Assembly (NCBI GenBank): GCA_013054445.1
Contig: JAAMPI010000080.1
Span: forward strand, 1-64,000
DNA: 64,000 nucleotides
From: Cudoniella acicularis
Taxonomy: Eukaryota > Ascomycota > Leotiomycetes > Helotiales > Helotiaceae
Direction: 5' to 3'
In this document: piece by piece, positions 34,152 to 47,104 of the stretch
Layout of the letters: every line of letters begins with the position of its first letter
Position numbering within the stretch: position 1 is the first letter of the stretch
The notes under the pieces: generated by a model
Seen by the model: the letters and a program-made list of their open reading frames with translations, nothing else
The model's database searches: none
What the model was told of the DNA's origin: nothing
Position numbers and translations under genes: made by a program

Positions 34152-35975
34152 TCACTGCTGTGCATTCCTGGTTGCGCTCGCCTCAGCTGTAAGCTTCAAT
34201 GCCCTCGGGGCGTCCTCTTTCGGCAAGTACAGCTCAACAAACTGCAGGCAGTTCGCTGCATTAAACTCAGGATCAACAAACAGCTTGTTGACCTCATCCT
34301 TCGTCTTGATTTGGAATGTCTTGTACGAGCCGTCTTTTGCACCAAAGACCTTGACCAAGTCTTTGAAGTGCCAGTTTGCGATGTCGTTGTAATCGGCATT
34401 CATGCCATGGATGAAGCGCTCAATGGTGAAGCCATCATTACAAATTACAAAAATAGTAGGCTTCAGGCCGAGCCGGATCATAGTGCTGACTTCTTGAGCT
34501 GTGAGCTGGAAGGAGCCATCTCCAACGAATAGTATAGTGCGTCGATTCAAACCTGAATCACGTGTAGCGAGAGCGGCACCTTGACATGCCCCAACCGAAT
34601 ATCCGATACTACCCCAAAGGACCTGGCTGATAGCTGTAACACCTGCAGGGAATTTTGTCTCCCAAATGCCGAAGTTAGCGGTTCCGGTTTCAGTGATAAC
34701 AATGTCGTTGTCCTTCAGGTATGATCCAACCTTAGGCCAGAACCACGCCTGGGTGATGGTTTGTGTGCCGTCGTCATTTGCTTTGATCTCGTTATGTATC
34801 TTCGGACCTGGGATCGCCGAAAGCTTGCTTGGGTCGATCGTATCGATGACTTTCCGGAGGACGCCACGCATGTGAACGCCGGGATATTCTGAATATTTAA
34901 CGGCGATATAGGTGCTATGAAAGTCGATTGTATTGAGTTGTGAGGTTTTGTAAGTGAAGCCCGATGTGTTGAAATCACTCTGCAAAAGAGTCAGCAAAGT
35001 CCGATACGGAGGCGAAGTAGACGGGAATTACCTTTATTGCTCCAATTGTCAATATTAAATCCGAAGCCTCTACTCGCTCCTTGACTGCTAGCTGTGATCC
35101 ATCCCCAGCATAGACTCCGCCATAGTTCTCGTGAGTCTCGTTTACAGCGCTTTTGCCCATTGGAGTCACGAAAACAGGAAGATTTGTTTTATTGACCAGG
35201 TCGTGTACCTCTTCCAACACTCTGTGTCGAACAGCACAAGCATCAACAAGAATGATGGGATTCTTGGCAGCCAAAAGGTACTTCAAGACGACTTGAACGA
35301 CATAGTCCTCTCTATCCGGGTCATTTCCAGGATAGTGGAGGTCGATAGGGGTCTTCAATCGCCCGCCCTCAACCTTCTTCTGGACGATATCGGTAGGAAT
35401 CATAAGATAAACAGGGCGAGATTGGACCCAGCATTGTTGAAGTGCATGGTCAATTTGCGAGGCGACGGTGCTCGCGTCATTGAGCTTCTCCAAGCAACAC
35501 GAGATATTCTGGCTCATGTCTGCAAACACATTGAAGTTGCCATTGCCGAGTGTGTGATGCAACAGCATGCCATCCTTTTGTGAGGCGGTTGAGGGGCATC
35601 CAACGATATGTACGACGGGAACATGTTCGGAATATGCACCAGCAATCGCATTTAGTGCCGAGAGCTCCCCAACACCGAAAGTGGTGATGATGGCCGACAT
35701 GCCCTTAACTCTGGCATAGCCATCTGCAGCATATCCTACAAAGTGTCAGGAAAGTGGAAGATGAGGGGCCTGCACATGGGGAGCTAACCGGCATTGAGTT
35801 CGTTCACATTGCCAACCCATTTCAGACCCAGTTTGGAGATGTAATCAAGAGCCACCAGATTGTAGTCGCCAGGTACCCCGTGGATTGACTCTACGCCGAT
35901 CTGCTGCAGCCTCGTAAACAGGTACTCAGCGACATCGATGGGTGACTTCAATGAGGAGGTTCTGTAGTCGGCCAT
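34152..35975 (-). CDS. Pyruvate decarboxylase
   Basis: Cytosolic thiamine diphosphate and Mg-dependent enzyme converting pyruvate to acetaldehyde and CO2, the first step of ethanol fermentation. Three exons (35975-35789, 35735-35032, 34979-34152) give 572 aa, normal length. Catalytic features are present: [12 protein letters not shown] with the Asp, [14 protein letters not shown] with the cofactor Glu, the His pair in [14 protein letters not shown], and TIERFIHG with the C-terminal Glu. The cofactor motif reads [20 protein letters not shown] followed by CNDG, where yeast enzymes have NNDG. Introns are canonical GT-AG. The 1.6-kb region upstream is shared divergently with the MAPKKK gene. Confidence 0.95.
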
Positions 35976-37584
35976 TTTTGATGGAGGAAGTTTAGCTATT
36001 CAACTGTTCAGAGGAACGAGAAAACTGCAGTGGGAAGTGGGAGGTGGGAAGTGGAGGATACAATGTCGAGGGAAAGGTAGTGTGTGGAAAGCAGATGTGA
36101 TGTGCAATGCTGAATAAGAGCAGGACCCCTCATGGCTCAAATACATTTTTGAGATTCTGCCGGGCTGTCCGTCAGGCCACTGAACCTACCTATGACGATG
36201 AAGCCGAATTGGTCCCGCCAAAAACACGCCATGGGATGCGGGATCAATTATGGAGACTTTGCACAATCGCATCTGCGCGCCTGTCAAATCGCCATGCTGA
36301 TGCTGATGCGACTGCCGGGCCGATAGAACCGGTGGTGCAACGGATCGTGTTTTGGATTATCACGAGATATTGTGATATTGTGCTTGAAGAAGAAGAGAGT
36401 TCGTAGAAAAGCAGGAGACGAAGAGGAAGAGACAACGCAACGCGGTGGCGCCCGGAGCCTAAGACCAGCCGGAGACAGGTGCCGCTAGCTTTAGCTTGAC
36501 CCGATGTGAAAAACAGATGGATTATTGCATCTGGCCTCGCCGTTGTGGAGGCGTTGGCAAGCGATGAAACTTTCGAGGATGGGAACGACTGTGCAAGTAC
36601 CTGCCCAGAAATACACATATATACCGATATATAGGTATAGCAGCAGACATTAAAGCAGCTCATCTACAGCTGCACCTGCAGACCACCTAAATAGACTGAT
36701 GATGTTCTTGAAATCTATGAGGTCGGGAGATTGCAGCATCGGTCTAACCTTACGAGCTTATTTTGGTTACGTGTAGCTAGTCACTTTTTACATAGGAAGT
36801 ACCCCTTTGGACAATTTGCAGGACAGAGCAATAAGCTTCCCGATGGTACTCTGACGGGCGCGTGGAAGAGGTGCTGTGCCCGTGTAGTGCACTAGTGAGC
36901 AGCCAAAGATGCGTTGGCCAACTCGACAACAAGAAGCCGTTGCAGTATCAAATGGCGACCGCTCCTCCAGCTTCTTCTTCCTTGTGAGGCGTCTCGGCAG
37001 GGCAGTGAGACCAACAGAAACAGAGACACGGGCAAGCGCAGGCGTAAAGTACCATTGTGGCTGGTAATACAGTGGCTGAACACTTTACAACCCGCGAACC
37101 GCGCCCTGTCTAAGGTAGTAGGATGCCTGTCCCTCGAATCGTTGTCTGTTGGTGTTGTTAGCGAGCTGGCTGGTGTGGCCCCCTGTGAATAACCTAAAAT
37201 GCTGGTGCTGCGAGGCGACTGCCCTGAAAGTACCTAGCCTGGGTAGTAAAGTTTGAACGAGTACTTCGAAGCCAAGACTGCTCCGTACACAAGCTCACTA
37301 CGAGCAGCTGCACATTTCCGTGATCGCCTCACCGTCGTTGAACATCATCGTTCTTCCCGTCGCCCTTGAGTCCTGTAAATCGATTTCGCTGAACTGCTGC
37401 GTTTGCGTCTGCGTCTGCGACTGCGCCTAGTCTCACACATCTCGGAGAAAACAAGTCCCAACCTGCAACCGCAACTGAGGCCTCTCACTTTTCCTCAGCC
37501 TACCTGCGCGCCAGTACAACACCAGCACCTCGAGGAGCCTCACTTGCAGACCTCGACACGCCGTAAGAAGATGCGTGGACTACG
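35976..37584. promoter_or_regulatory. Divergent promoter region, pyruvate decarboxylase / MAPKKK
   Basis: About 1.6 kb between the two starts. Next to 37400 is a short imperfect repeat of TGCGTC words, then a CT-rich leader before the ATG at 37585, typical of fungal 5' UTRs. Just upstream of the decarboxylase start are purine-rich repeats (gggaagtgggaggtggga near 36030). Open frames here have no family signal. Confidence 0.45.
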
Positions 37585-40500
37585 ATGACCAGCACGCGCC
37601 CTCGATCCTCCTCTGCTCGATCGAATAACTCAGATGCGAATCGAGCGCCCGCCGCCTCCCCTCGACGCAATCCCTCCACCTCGACCGCAGAGCTTACCGT
37701 CCCAGATGGGCTTTTCCTAAACGACGTCCCGACATACGAGTATAACACAAGCAGCTCTTCGAATCTCTTGATCCCGCTGTACGGCGCCGGCTCTCCATAT
37801 CCCTCCATTGCTGCATCGGGCTCGCCCTCTCGACCTCGCGCGCGTTCCGCCGCTGCAGACCCTCTCCCGTCGCCTTTGTTCAGTCCCAACACATCTTATC
37901 GACCAGCAACACGCGCTGGCCCAGGTATTTCGATGTATCAACCCGGGCAAAGGCATCCCTCCGTGCCAGATCCCACCAGACAATATGTTCCTCCACCCCC
38001 GCCAATGTCTCCGCCGTCTCAGCAGCATATGATGTCGCTTCCTCCACCTCCCCCGCGCCCTTTGACAGGCCAGTCGCAACAACACCCAGGCGTGATGATT
38101 CCTCCTCCGCCAGGCCCTCCACCAGGAAGTCTACAGTCGAATTGGCAAGGGAGCTGGGGTCGCTCGTACGATGCAAGGGGATTTCCTCTTCCGCCTCCAC
38201 CAGCGACTGGACAACACCAACCATATAATCCTAGTCAGCCTTATGTCGCCCACCAACCACCGCCGTTGTCTATACCTCCCCCTCCTGCCTCGGAGCATCA
38301 GATGTCGGCAACCTATATACCACATGGTGATTCATTTGGGCCCGGGGTTGGAATTCCAGGCTTTGGGAGGACACAGGAACCAAGTTTCAATAGAGGAGAC
38401 AGTGCTGAGTATGGAGATATTTCATTCAAGCCTCATACCACTTCCAGAGTCCCTCGATTTGTACCTTTATAGAATAGTTTGAATAACTGTGAATCGTGAC
38501 CTCGCATCTGCTAATTTTGTTTTCGATAGATTCTCTGCCATCTCGGACAGCTCTAGAACCTCGAGAAACACGATGGAAACAAGCCTGAACACGCCTATGG
38601 ATGAAGGAACAAGTTGGTACAATGATAGAGACCGCCCATATCAATCGCAGACGCCGTCCAATCGCTACCCCAACATCCAACTTCCCGACTACAGTGCCAC
38701 AAACCCTCAAAACATAAGCATGCTTAATTCCCAGATGTCTAACAGAGGCTTGAATGCTACTCCAGGAAACAATTACCAATCTATGGCGAGCAATAATTCC
38801 AATACGCCAATTTCGCCCCACGAAGCTGGTTCTCAATGGACGATGGACCGAGTAATCTTATGGTTGGCGAAGAATCAATTTTCAAATGACTGGCAAGAGA
38901 CGTTCAAAGCGCTCCAAATTTATGGATCGGTATTTTTGGAGTTGGGTAATCGCCATGGGGGCCGAGGGAATTTCGGAATGATGCACCAGCAAGTTTATCC
39001 TCGACTAGCAAAGGAGTGTTCTAAGAGTGGTACCGGCTGGGATCAGGCAAGAGAACGTGAAGAAGGAAAACGAATGCGCCGCTTGATTCGGGAAATCGTT
39101 ATAGGGCGGACTCAGGATTTACCCAAGCAATCCCATGTTCGACGAGAATCTTCTTCCGCAAACATTAGTGCGGGTACAGAAGGGACTCTTGAATCGTCGC
39201 CCAATCTTGGCAGGGAAGTACATGTTTCGACACCGAGCACGGCAAATGGAGACGATGATAGCCCTGGAAAGCAAATGTTCAAGAGTTCCGTGTCAGGTGT
39301 AGCGGGCCGTAAGATTTCGGTTCGTAGTACTACTATGCCAGTTCTTGGCAATAGCGGCTTGGGCGAATCAGAGCCAACGTATGGTAGAAATGCTCATCGA
39401 GCTGCTCTGAGGAATCTAGACTCAGATGGAAGTAGGCGACACAGTCCCAGCGCCAGCAGTGATGCAGGTGAAGGTACTTTTAGAGGCCCAGCACTCAGGG
39501 TGGAAGGTAGTCCTAAGAGTGGAAGCCCGGGCGGTACTTTTGCAACGCTGCATAATTCCAATAATGGGGCCTTGTCTGCCTCACCTCACAGTGCGAAGTT
39601 TGGACATCGTGCAAGCAACAGTACGGATTCAATCTCATCTAGCACCGCAATTTATGGTTCTGGTGTCCCCCCAGGAGCGAGTCAAATTCTACGTGGTGGA
39701 ATGGGGGGAGTCGTGGGAGAGTTGAGCCTTATCCGTAATCAAGACAGCCGTCGACATGGTGTAGATGGTACGCGACCTTCTCCGCTTGACCCAGCGGATC
39801 GATCGGCACCGATGGAGCAGCCAGGATCAGCTAAGGAACCCAAGGGTATATTTAAGCATTTTAGAAAGAGAAGAAAGGAGGATGGAGCAGCTCCATCGCC
39901 CGAGGAGCCCAACTTGGAATCCCCGACCAGTCCCTATTCTAGTTTCAAGCCTTCTTCTTTCCTCGGCAATGGCAAAATCAGTAACTCGAGCGAAACCTCT
40001 CTCGATCGACCGTCTTCCACCTTCTCCGCCTCGGAATATGACAAGTTTGCCCACACGGGAGGATATCGGGGTCGACGAAATAGTCCAGGCAGAATGTTCG
40101 TTCTTGTCACACTCGATGGATGGAACTATCGAATGTGTGATGTTACTGATATTGACTCTGCGCCCGAGCTTCGGAGCTCAATTTGCTCGAGCATGGGCAT
40201 TCAGAATTCTGAGATGGCACAATTCTTTACTACAGATCTTGGCAGAGTTGAGCACGATGAGGCGCTAGATGACCAGAAGTTGCTTCTTAACAGGAGAACC
40301 AGGGCAGATCAATCAGGTAGCCTGAAATTTTACCTGAGGGCGCCAGCAAACTCAATCTCGTCACACTCTCCTGGACTAGGCGTCACATTTGGAAACAGAA
40401 ATGGGTTATCTCCTGGCCTGCCATCAAGTGCACCCCTCGACGAAGAAGCGTATGCCAGATTGAATGGCGCGAGGACACGATCAAGTTCCTCCCCGCCAAC

Positions 40501-43479
40501 ATCCCGGCAAAATACCATCAAAGCTGGACCACCATCCGCCGATCTGGCTCCTATGGACCAGTCCGATGCCCTTCGAGAGCGGCTTAAGCAATTCAAATCG
40601 TTGCAAGAAAGTGGGGAAAGTCATCTTCCAGAATCCGAACGACAGGCTTTCATGGAATTGGCTGCAAGTGAACACAGGGCCGAGATGGAACGAAAGCAGA
40701 AAGCTTATCTAGAAAAGAAGAAGGCTAGCAAAGAAACTCCCCCTTCTGCTGATGGCTCATTTGGCATTGTTGGCCGAAATGTTGACTTTGACCAGCCACG
40801 AAACTCGCCATTCGAGGACAAAAAGTTCGAGGATAAAAAGCTTGATAGCCTCTACCCACAGAGGAAACCCCCTCCTCCGCCAGCCGAGTCGGCTACCCTC
40901 ATCAAAGCCAATTCTCTCAGCAAGAAGACAGGTCAGCAATCACGTCTTTCTCTTAGCAGCTTAGACAGTGATGGGAAACGCATGTCTGGAGGTGAGCCTG
41001 CGGCGTGGGCCCCGCAGGACATCTCCGAACAGGGCAGACGGAGGGCTCCAACTTCCCCACAAGCCAGCGGCGGTATCGCCGCTGCACTAATTGGTATGGG
41101 CAGAGGACTGGGTGGAGTTGGGCAACCCAAGCAGAGCAACAACCCTCCTTCGCCAAACAGAAGAATTACACCGGCCACTAGTGAACAGCCCGATAGAGGA
41201 CGGAGTGCCATGTCCACTGTAGATTTTGGCACTCCCGGCTCAGGTCGGAGCAGTCCAAGATCTGCCAGCGGTACCCCTGGGAGTACTACGTGGGGCAAGG
41301 GCGACACCTCTTTTATCGTTCCGGATTACGGTGAAAACGGCAGCATCTCAGGGGAACGAAAAAGGTCTTTGTCTGTCACAATCCCTGAAAACACTTCACT
41401 TGCAAAACTTCGAGAGGAAGAACTCAAGAGGGTGCCATCTCCAGCCGAGATCAGTCCCAGCAGTGCACACGCAAATGCACCTGGCATGATGGTACCTGGG
41501 AACAGGAAATCTTATGGACCTAATCTTGATTTCACAGAATCCAACATTGTCTTCGAAAACTCTCCTACTCCAGCAGATCAAGCCGACTCGGATGACGATT
41601 CTGACGATGGACTTTTTGCTGTGCCTCTTGCAAATCGCAAACCAGCGAGAAAGCCGACCGTCAAACGAGAACTTTCCGCTGATGGCCTTTCCGGTAGTTC
41701 GGATAGCATGGGGAAAAAGCCAAGCTTGACTATCAAAACATCGAGATCCAAGAAAGGATTATCGGTGTCGTTCTCCTCTCCACAATTGAACAGTGCTGCG
41801 GCAAATTCTAACTCCAAAACGCCTGAGTTTGATGATGAGAGCTCTCGCAGTGCATCCAAGCGACCACAGCGTCGAACCCCTGGATCTGCTTCCGAAAGCG
41901 GATGGTCAGCTGACTCGTCCGAGGACATGAACGCTAAACTCCTCCGTCGTGAATCTTTTGCACGAGAGGATGTATGGGCAAGCAGACCTCCAGCCGAAGC
42001 TCTTATCAACCACCTCGATGACTTCTTCCCCAACCTCGATCTTGATCAACCCGTGTTGGAAGAAGGTGCTAATAGCTCACCACCAGTGTCTCCAATTGCT
42101 GAACAAGCAACACTGGAGCAGCTAGCCGCCGCACAAGCAGGCATGACCATCGGTGAGCCGTCGGGTCTGAGTTCACTCCGAAGGAGCGGTTCCTCCACTT
42201 ACAACGATGGAGACACTCTAGGTTCGGACGAGTCCACTTTGAAGGCCTTGGAAAGACCTGGCTCCATGCAGAGCATCGCTCAAAGGAACGTCCGTCGATC
42301 CGGTGGGCTTGGTCGTATGAAATCGATTCGTGAAGTGGCTAGAGGAGCACATGAAGCAAACAAGCGCTTCACAGCACCCGTGCAGCAGGGCGGACCCTCG
42401 AGTACGATACTTCGTCGAAAAAGTACAAAAATGTTTGGTGCAAATATCGTGCAAATAAAGCCTCAACGAGGGAGCATGATCCTACCTCAAATACCGCAGG
42501 ACACGATTCCCAAGCGTCAAGCCACCTTCCGTTGGTTCAAGGGTCAGTTAATTGGCAAAGGCACGTACGGGCGTGTTTATTTGGGTATGAATGCAACTAC
42601 TGGCGAGTTCTTGGCTGTCAAACAAGTTGAGGTCAGCGCCAAAGCAGCAGGTAATGACAAGGAAAAGATGCGAGAGATGGTTGCAGCCCTCGACCAAGAG
42701 ATCGATACCATGCAGCATCTTGATCATGTCAATATTGTCCAGTATCTCGGTTGTGAACGCAAAGAAATGTCCATCAGTATTTTCTTGGAATACATATCTG
42801 GTGGCAGTGTAGGAAGCTGTCTACGAAAGCATGGTAAATTTGAGGAGACGGTAGTCAGTTCTCTAACCCGTCAGACACTTGCTGGCTTGGCGTATCTTCA
42901 TCGAGAAGGCATTCTCCATCGTGATCTAAAGGCCGATAATATTCTGTTGGATCTGGATGGAACCTGCAAGATCTCGGATTTTGGAATTTCTAAGAAGACG
43001 GATAACATCTATGGGAATGACGCCTCCAACAACATGCAAGGATCTGTCTTCTGGATGGCCCCAGAAGTCGTCCGATCCCAAGGGGAAGGTTATTCCGCGA
43101 AAGTTGATATTTGGTCTCTTGGCTGCGTGGTTTTGGAGATGTTCGCTGGTCGTAGGCCGTGGAGCAAAGAAGAGACTGTGGGAGCGATTTACAAGCTAGG
43201 CAGTCTCAACGAGGCGCCGCCTATCCCGGACGATGTCGCACTTAATATAAGTCCAGTGGCGGTGGCTTTCATGGCTGATTGCTTTACCATGTGAGTATCC
43301 TCGTGTGAATTGTTTTGCAACTTAATACTAATCAAAATTCCAGTGATCCTTCTGAACGTCCTACCGCAGACACTCTGTTATCTCGTCACCCGTTCTGCGA
43401 GCTCGATCCTAATTACAACTTCCTCGACACAAATCTCTATGCTAAGATTCGCGGCATTATGGTTGAATCCATTTCATAG
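37585..43479 (+). CDS. BCK1: MAP kinase kinase kinase, Bck1/Mkk-pathway type (cell wall integrity)
   Basis: Upstream kinase of the cell wall integrity MAP kinase cascade. Three exons (37585-38408, 38530-43290, 43344-43479) give 1906 aa. The N-terminus is Pro-rich and disordered (PPPPPMSPPSQQ). A SAM-like segment follows (WTMDRVILWLAKNQFSNDWQ), then ~1000 residues of Ser-rich linker containing a Ras-binding-like block (MFVLVTLDGWNYRMCDVTD). The kinase domain at the C-terminus is complete: glycine loop GKGTYGRVYLG, VK Lys in FLAVKQVEV, catalytic HRDLKADNILL, DFGISKK, and APEVVRSQGEGYSAKVDIWS. The last exon encodes the domain end (DPSERPTADTLLSRHPF). The intron 1 donor (GTATGG at 38409) is inferred from phase and is the least certain junction; an in-frame stop at 38470 shows some intron is needed there. 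Confidence 0.92.
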
Positions 43480-43938
43480 CATGTAACGGCGCAGGTTTTG
43501 AAGATTATGACCTTATGAAACAGTGCACCGGCATGTATCGATATCCCAATTTTTAAGACGCCGGTTTATCTTCATTCAAATCAAGGCAGGGTAGCGCAGG
43601 CGTGGGAGCGTTCAGTGTTTATGGGTTAATTTTCTGAGAGATGATGGTCAATCTATGTACACTAGACGATGTAAATGAAGGCGATATTTATCTTGGTGTT
43701 GCGTCGCTGTTGCCTCGACTCTCTTTGTATTGACACTAGACATAAGTTACCTGGTGGGCCTGGTGGGCAGTGAAGAAGGCGCGAGGCGTGATTGGACCGC
43801 AGGTTTTCTTCAGCCTCGCTTGAAAAAAAAGTTCACAATATACAAAATGAAAAGGCACTCTCCAATACAGCTCAATAAACTCGGGGTCAATTCAACTCTA
43901 CCCTTCCTTCGTCTGCGCGACATCCGCCACCACACAGC
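43480..43938. other. Intergenic
   Basis: About 460 bases containing the MAPKKK 3' UTR and the TSR4 promoter. Nothing else is seen. Confidence 0.5.
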
Positions 43939-45317
43939 ATGGCTCCTTATGATAGTGACTCCTCTGGTGGGGAGGATGTTGATTACACCGAGACCAACGT
44001 GCTACTTGGCTACGCCGCCAAAGAACCGTCAGACGATATAATCAGTCAGCTTGGAGGCAGGCCGGTATGTTTCCACGTCTTAATACTATCTCCACGCCAT
44101 GGCGGATTGTGGACCAATGTTCCTTTTGTTGAACGTGTGCTAAATCCAATTTTTAGACATGGCTTGACCCCGCTACCCCACCTTCTGCAACGCTCGCAAA
44201 ATGCAAAGTATGCAACGATCTCATGGTCCTGCTGCTGCAGCTGAACGGTGATCTTCCCGAGTACTTCCCCGGACACGAGAGAAGGCTGTACGTGTTGGCT
44301 TGCCAGCGAAAGACATGTAGGCGCAAAGAGGGGAGTGTGAAGGCACTACGGGGCACCAGAACAACGGAACTTGCTCCTAAAGAAAAGTTAGGGAAGAATC
44401 CTCTACAAGCAGAGCCACGAACCATTAAAACGCCCATCAATCTCGGCGAAACATTATTTGGGGCCAAACCTCCGTCGAATGCTTCTGCGAATCCATTTTC
44501 GATTGGATCGTCAAGTGCGAACCCTTTGAATCCTTTCTCCACTTCCTCTTCGTCAACAACACCACAAAATCCATTCTCAAGAGCGGTCCTTACGCCAGCA
44601 TCTGCAATCACGGAAACTTCATCTCAAAAGAATTCCAATGCTGACAAAGCCGACCTTCCCAAGTCTTTCGCCTCAGTCCTCTCCCTCAACAACAATCAAG
44701 CCACCTTTGGGCCCCCACCTCCCCCCGAACCATGGCCAGAAGAATCCCTCTTGCCACCCGCATATCCCCTCTACTACCTCGTCGACGCAGACTACGAAAC
44801 ACTCGACAAGATCGAAGAGCTACCTATCCCGACACAGACAATGGACATAGACGAACCAGGTGGGGGAAACCAAAAAGAGGACAAAGAAGTCTTTGAGAGC
44901 AGTATCGACAAGACTTTCCAGAAATTCTCGGATCGGCTAGCGCAGAATCCGGAACAGGTTATTAGGTACGAATTCAGAGGACAGCCTCTTCTGTATTCGA
45001 AAACGGATACAGTGGGGAAAGCACTTTCTGGTTCTTTCAGCAACAGTGAGAAAGTCAAGGTTGGGGGTGGTAATGGGAGTAGAATTCCGAGATGTGGGAA
45101 TTGTGGGAGGGGAAGGGTGTTTGAGGTCCAGTTGACGCCGCATGCGATTATGGAGTTGGAAAGAGAGGAGGATGGGATTGATGGCATGGAGTGGGGAACT
45201 ATTATCGTGGGTGTTTGTGAGGCGAATTGTGTTCCTAGAAGTGTGGTAGGTGGCGAGGTGGAGTATGTAGAGGAGTGGGCAGGTGTGCAGTGGGAGGAGA
45301 TGACTGTTAGAAGATAG
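43939..45317 (+). CDS. TSR4: Tsr4/PDCD2-family ribosome biogenesis protein
   Basis: Dedicated chaperone of ribosomal protein uS5 (Rps2), needed for 20S pre-rRNA processing; it acts in the cytoplasm co-translationally. Two exons (43939-44064, 44157-45317) give 428 aa. The N-terminal PDCD2 zinc-binding part has the conserved start NVLLGYAAKEPSDD, GGRPTWLDP and CKVCNDLMVLLLQLNGDLPE, then HERRLYVLAC with further Cys. A Pro/Ser-rich spacer with repeated NPF/NPL motifs lies in the middle. The C-terminal half has QVIRYEFRGQPLLYSKTD and the second zinc site CGNCGRGRVFEVQLTPHAIM, and ends near WGTIIVGVCEANC. It is convergent with eIF3k. Confidence 0.93.
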
Positions 45318-45727
45318 TCAAAAGGATAGAATATGCTAACAAACTTCACGGTAGCTGGCTTGCTCTATTAAAAAAATTGCAAGCTCTACTGGTAGATTTT
45401 CGTTTCGTCCTCCTTTAATAGGCGCTAGTGACAGCTGTAAATTCCATTTCCTCGGGTTGGCTACTGATTTTGAAACGAAGACCAAGCGGCTTGAATGCTT
45501 ATTGTCATGGTAACAACGACACTGGGGACTGTTTTGCAAAGATTCAAATGTTTTTGTTCATTTATCTGCTGCCAGACATACGTCATCGTTTATCTAGGCA
45601 TGTGCATAAGAGTATCATCTGCCATGTCATAGCAAGGCTTCTTCAAGTCGTCACAAACTCCAGCCTTTAACGCCATCCAGTCCGCCGACCAACCATGCCA
45701 TGCAAGTAACTCAAACTGAAAAGGAGC
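45318..45727. other. Intergenic, convergent 3' ends
   Basis: About 410 bases between the TSR4 and eIF3k stops. Nothing recognisable. Confidence 0.5.
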
Positions 45728-46679
45728 TTAGGCAGGTTGCTCATAAGCCCTTCTTATAACTCTTGAGAATTGCTCCATCTTGACATTTTCCCTCACGATC
45801 GTTCCCTTTGCCTCATTCTCCTTGTTTAATGGTACCTTTACAACGGTTCCCTCAATCTCCCATCCGCAAACACTAGTCACAAATTTGGTGAAAGCATCTC
45901 CTTGCATGCCTAGCCATGATTCTAAAACCGATCGTTCGATTTCTCGTACAGACTGCGAAATGGTGAGCGCGATGCGGATGCGGATAAGCTCTTCGAAACC
46001 AGCGACATCGGCGATCAGGTCGGCGTAGAGGTCGTCGCTGTCGAGGGTGCTCCAGAACGCAGCATATGAAGCTTGAGCGAGGAGGTTGTTAAGGACGTTG
46101 AGCTTTTGAACAGCTTCCGAGAGCGGTGCATCACCGGCAGCTGGTAGAGCAGAAGAGGCGGAGGCGGGTGTAAGAATATGGGGTGGGAGGAGATGAAGAG
46201 CGAGAGAAAAATCGGGCGAGGGGAAGACGGTCAAAGACTTGACGAGGATATTGGTTATGGTTTCGTCCTTGGTGAGGTGGGGGTTGAATTGATATCTGGA
46301 GTTCACGAGTGGTTGTTAGCATCAAGCTTGTCGGCGATCCTCGAACACAACAACACAAGTAAAATAATTGTCTTTCAGATAGAGCTAATAATAAACTTCA
46401 AAGGCCGGAGGGATTCATTCTCCATGCCCATTCAGGTAATAGGAAACGTTAAAAACGATCATCACTTTAAGACGGTCGGGATTCTTGAGCAGTGGAATTT
46501 CGCACTCACAGCTTCAGAAGCGCCAAGTTGGCATAAACATCCACAGTCTTCTCTTCACATTGCAGCGTTACGTATTCTTGGAAAATGCTTGTGGTTTCTG
46601 GGTTGTATCGGTCGAGGCCGTTGAGGATGGCATCGATATGCTCTGGCCGGTCCGGCGCGTAGTCAAACGGGATACCCAT
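45728..46679 (-). CDS. Translation initiation factor eIF3 subunit K
   Basis: Small PCI-domain subunit of eIF3, which binds the 40S ribosome during translation initiation. Two exons (46679-46510, 46295-45728) give 245 aa, normal for eIF3k. The start reads [20 protein letters not shown], followed by [20 protein letters not shown]; exon 2 begins [20 protein letters not shown] and the C-terminal winged-helix part ends with [20 protein letters not shown]. The intron (46509-46296) is 214 nt, longer than most here, with canonical borders. It is convergent with TSR4 and in tandem with UTP22. Confidence 0.93.
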
Positions 46680-47104
46680 TTTCGTTCCTCCTAGTACCTG
46701 TGACGTGAAAGGGGACGTGAAAGCCGCCTTGTGGTCGCAGAAGGGGTTGATGAGAATCGCAGAATGTCGTCGCAGAAAAGTTCGCGATGCCCTTTCATTT
46801 TCAATACACCTAGGGCTTTGGCGGGGGTCTTTAGCGAGCCGGGATGACTCAGCACCCTCGCCTCACCACATGATCAACCCCTATTCCATATCACGTGCGT
46901 GTTCTCATGTCCCTAAGATGTCCAAGGTTTGTACCAGAATAGGGTATAGCATAGCATTAGTATCCCTATCAGAATAAAGAATTCTGCCACACCATGCATA
47001 GGTTGAATAATAGTAGATTTAAACCTCATGTATGCAGGTCATATTTGAGCGAGCACAATAGTCTACAGAATGAGAATAGGGGATATCATTTCATAAAAGC
47101 TGTT
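46680..47104. other. Intergenic
   Basis: About 425 bases containing the eIF3k promoter and the UTP22 3' UTR. Nothing else is seen. Confidence 0.5.

Noticed and set aside
37403..37588. Arg/Leu-rich short frame before the MAPKKK
   Set aside because: It is made of CT-rich leader and TGCGTC repeats, has no family signal, and overlaps the presumed 5' UTR.
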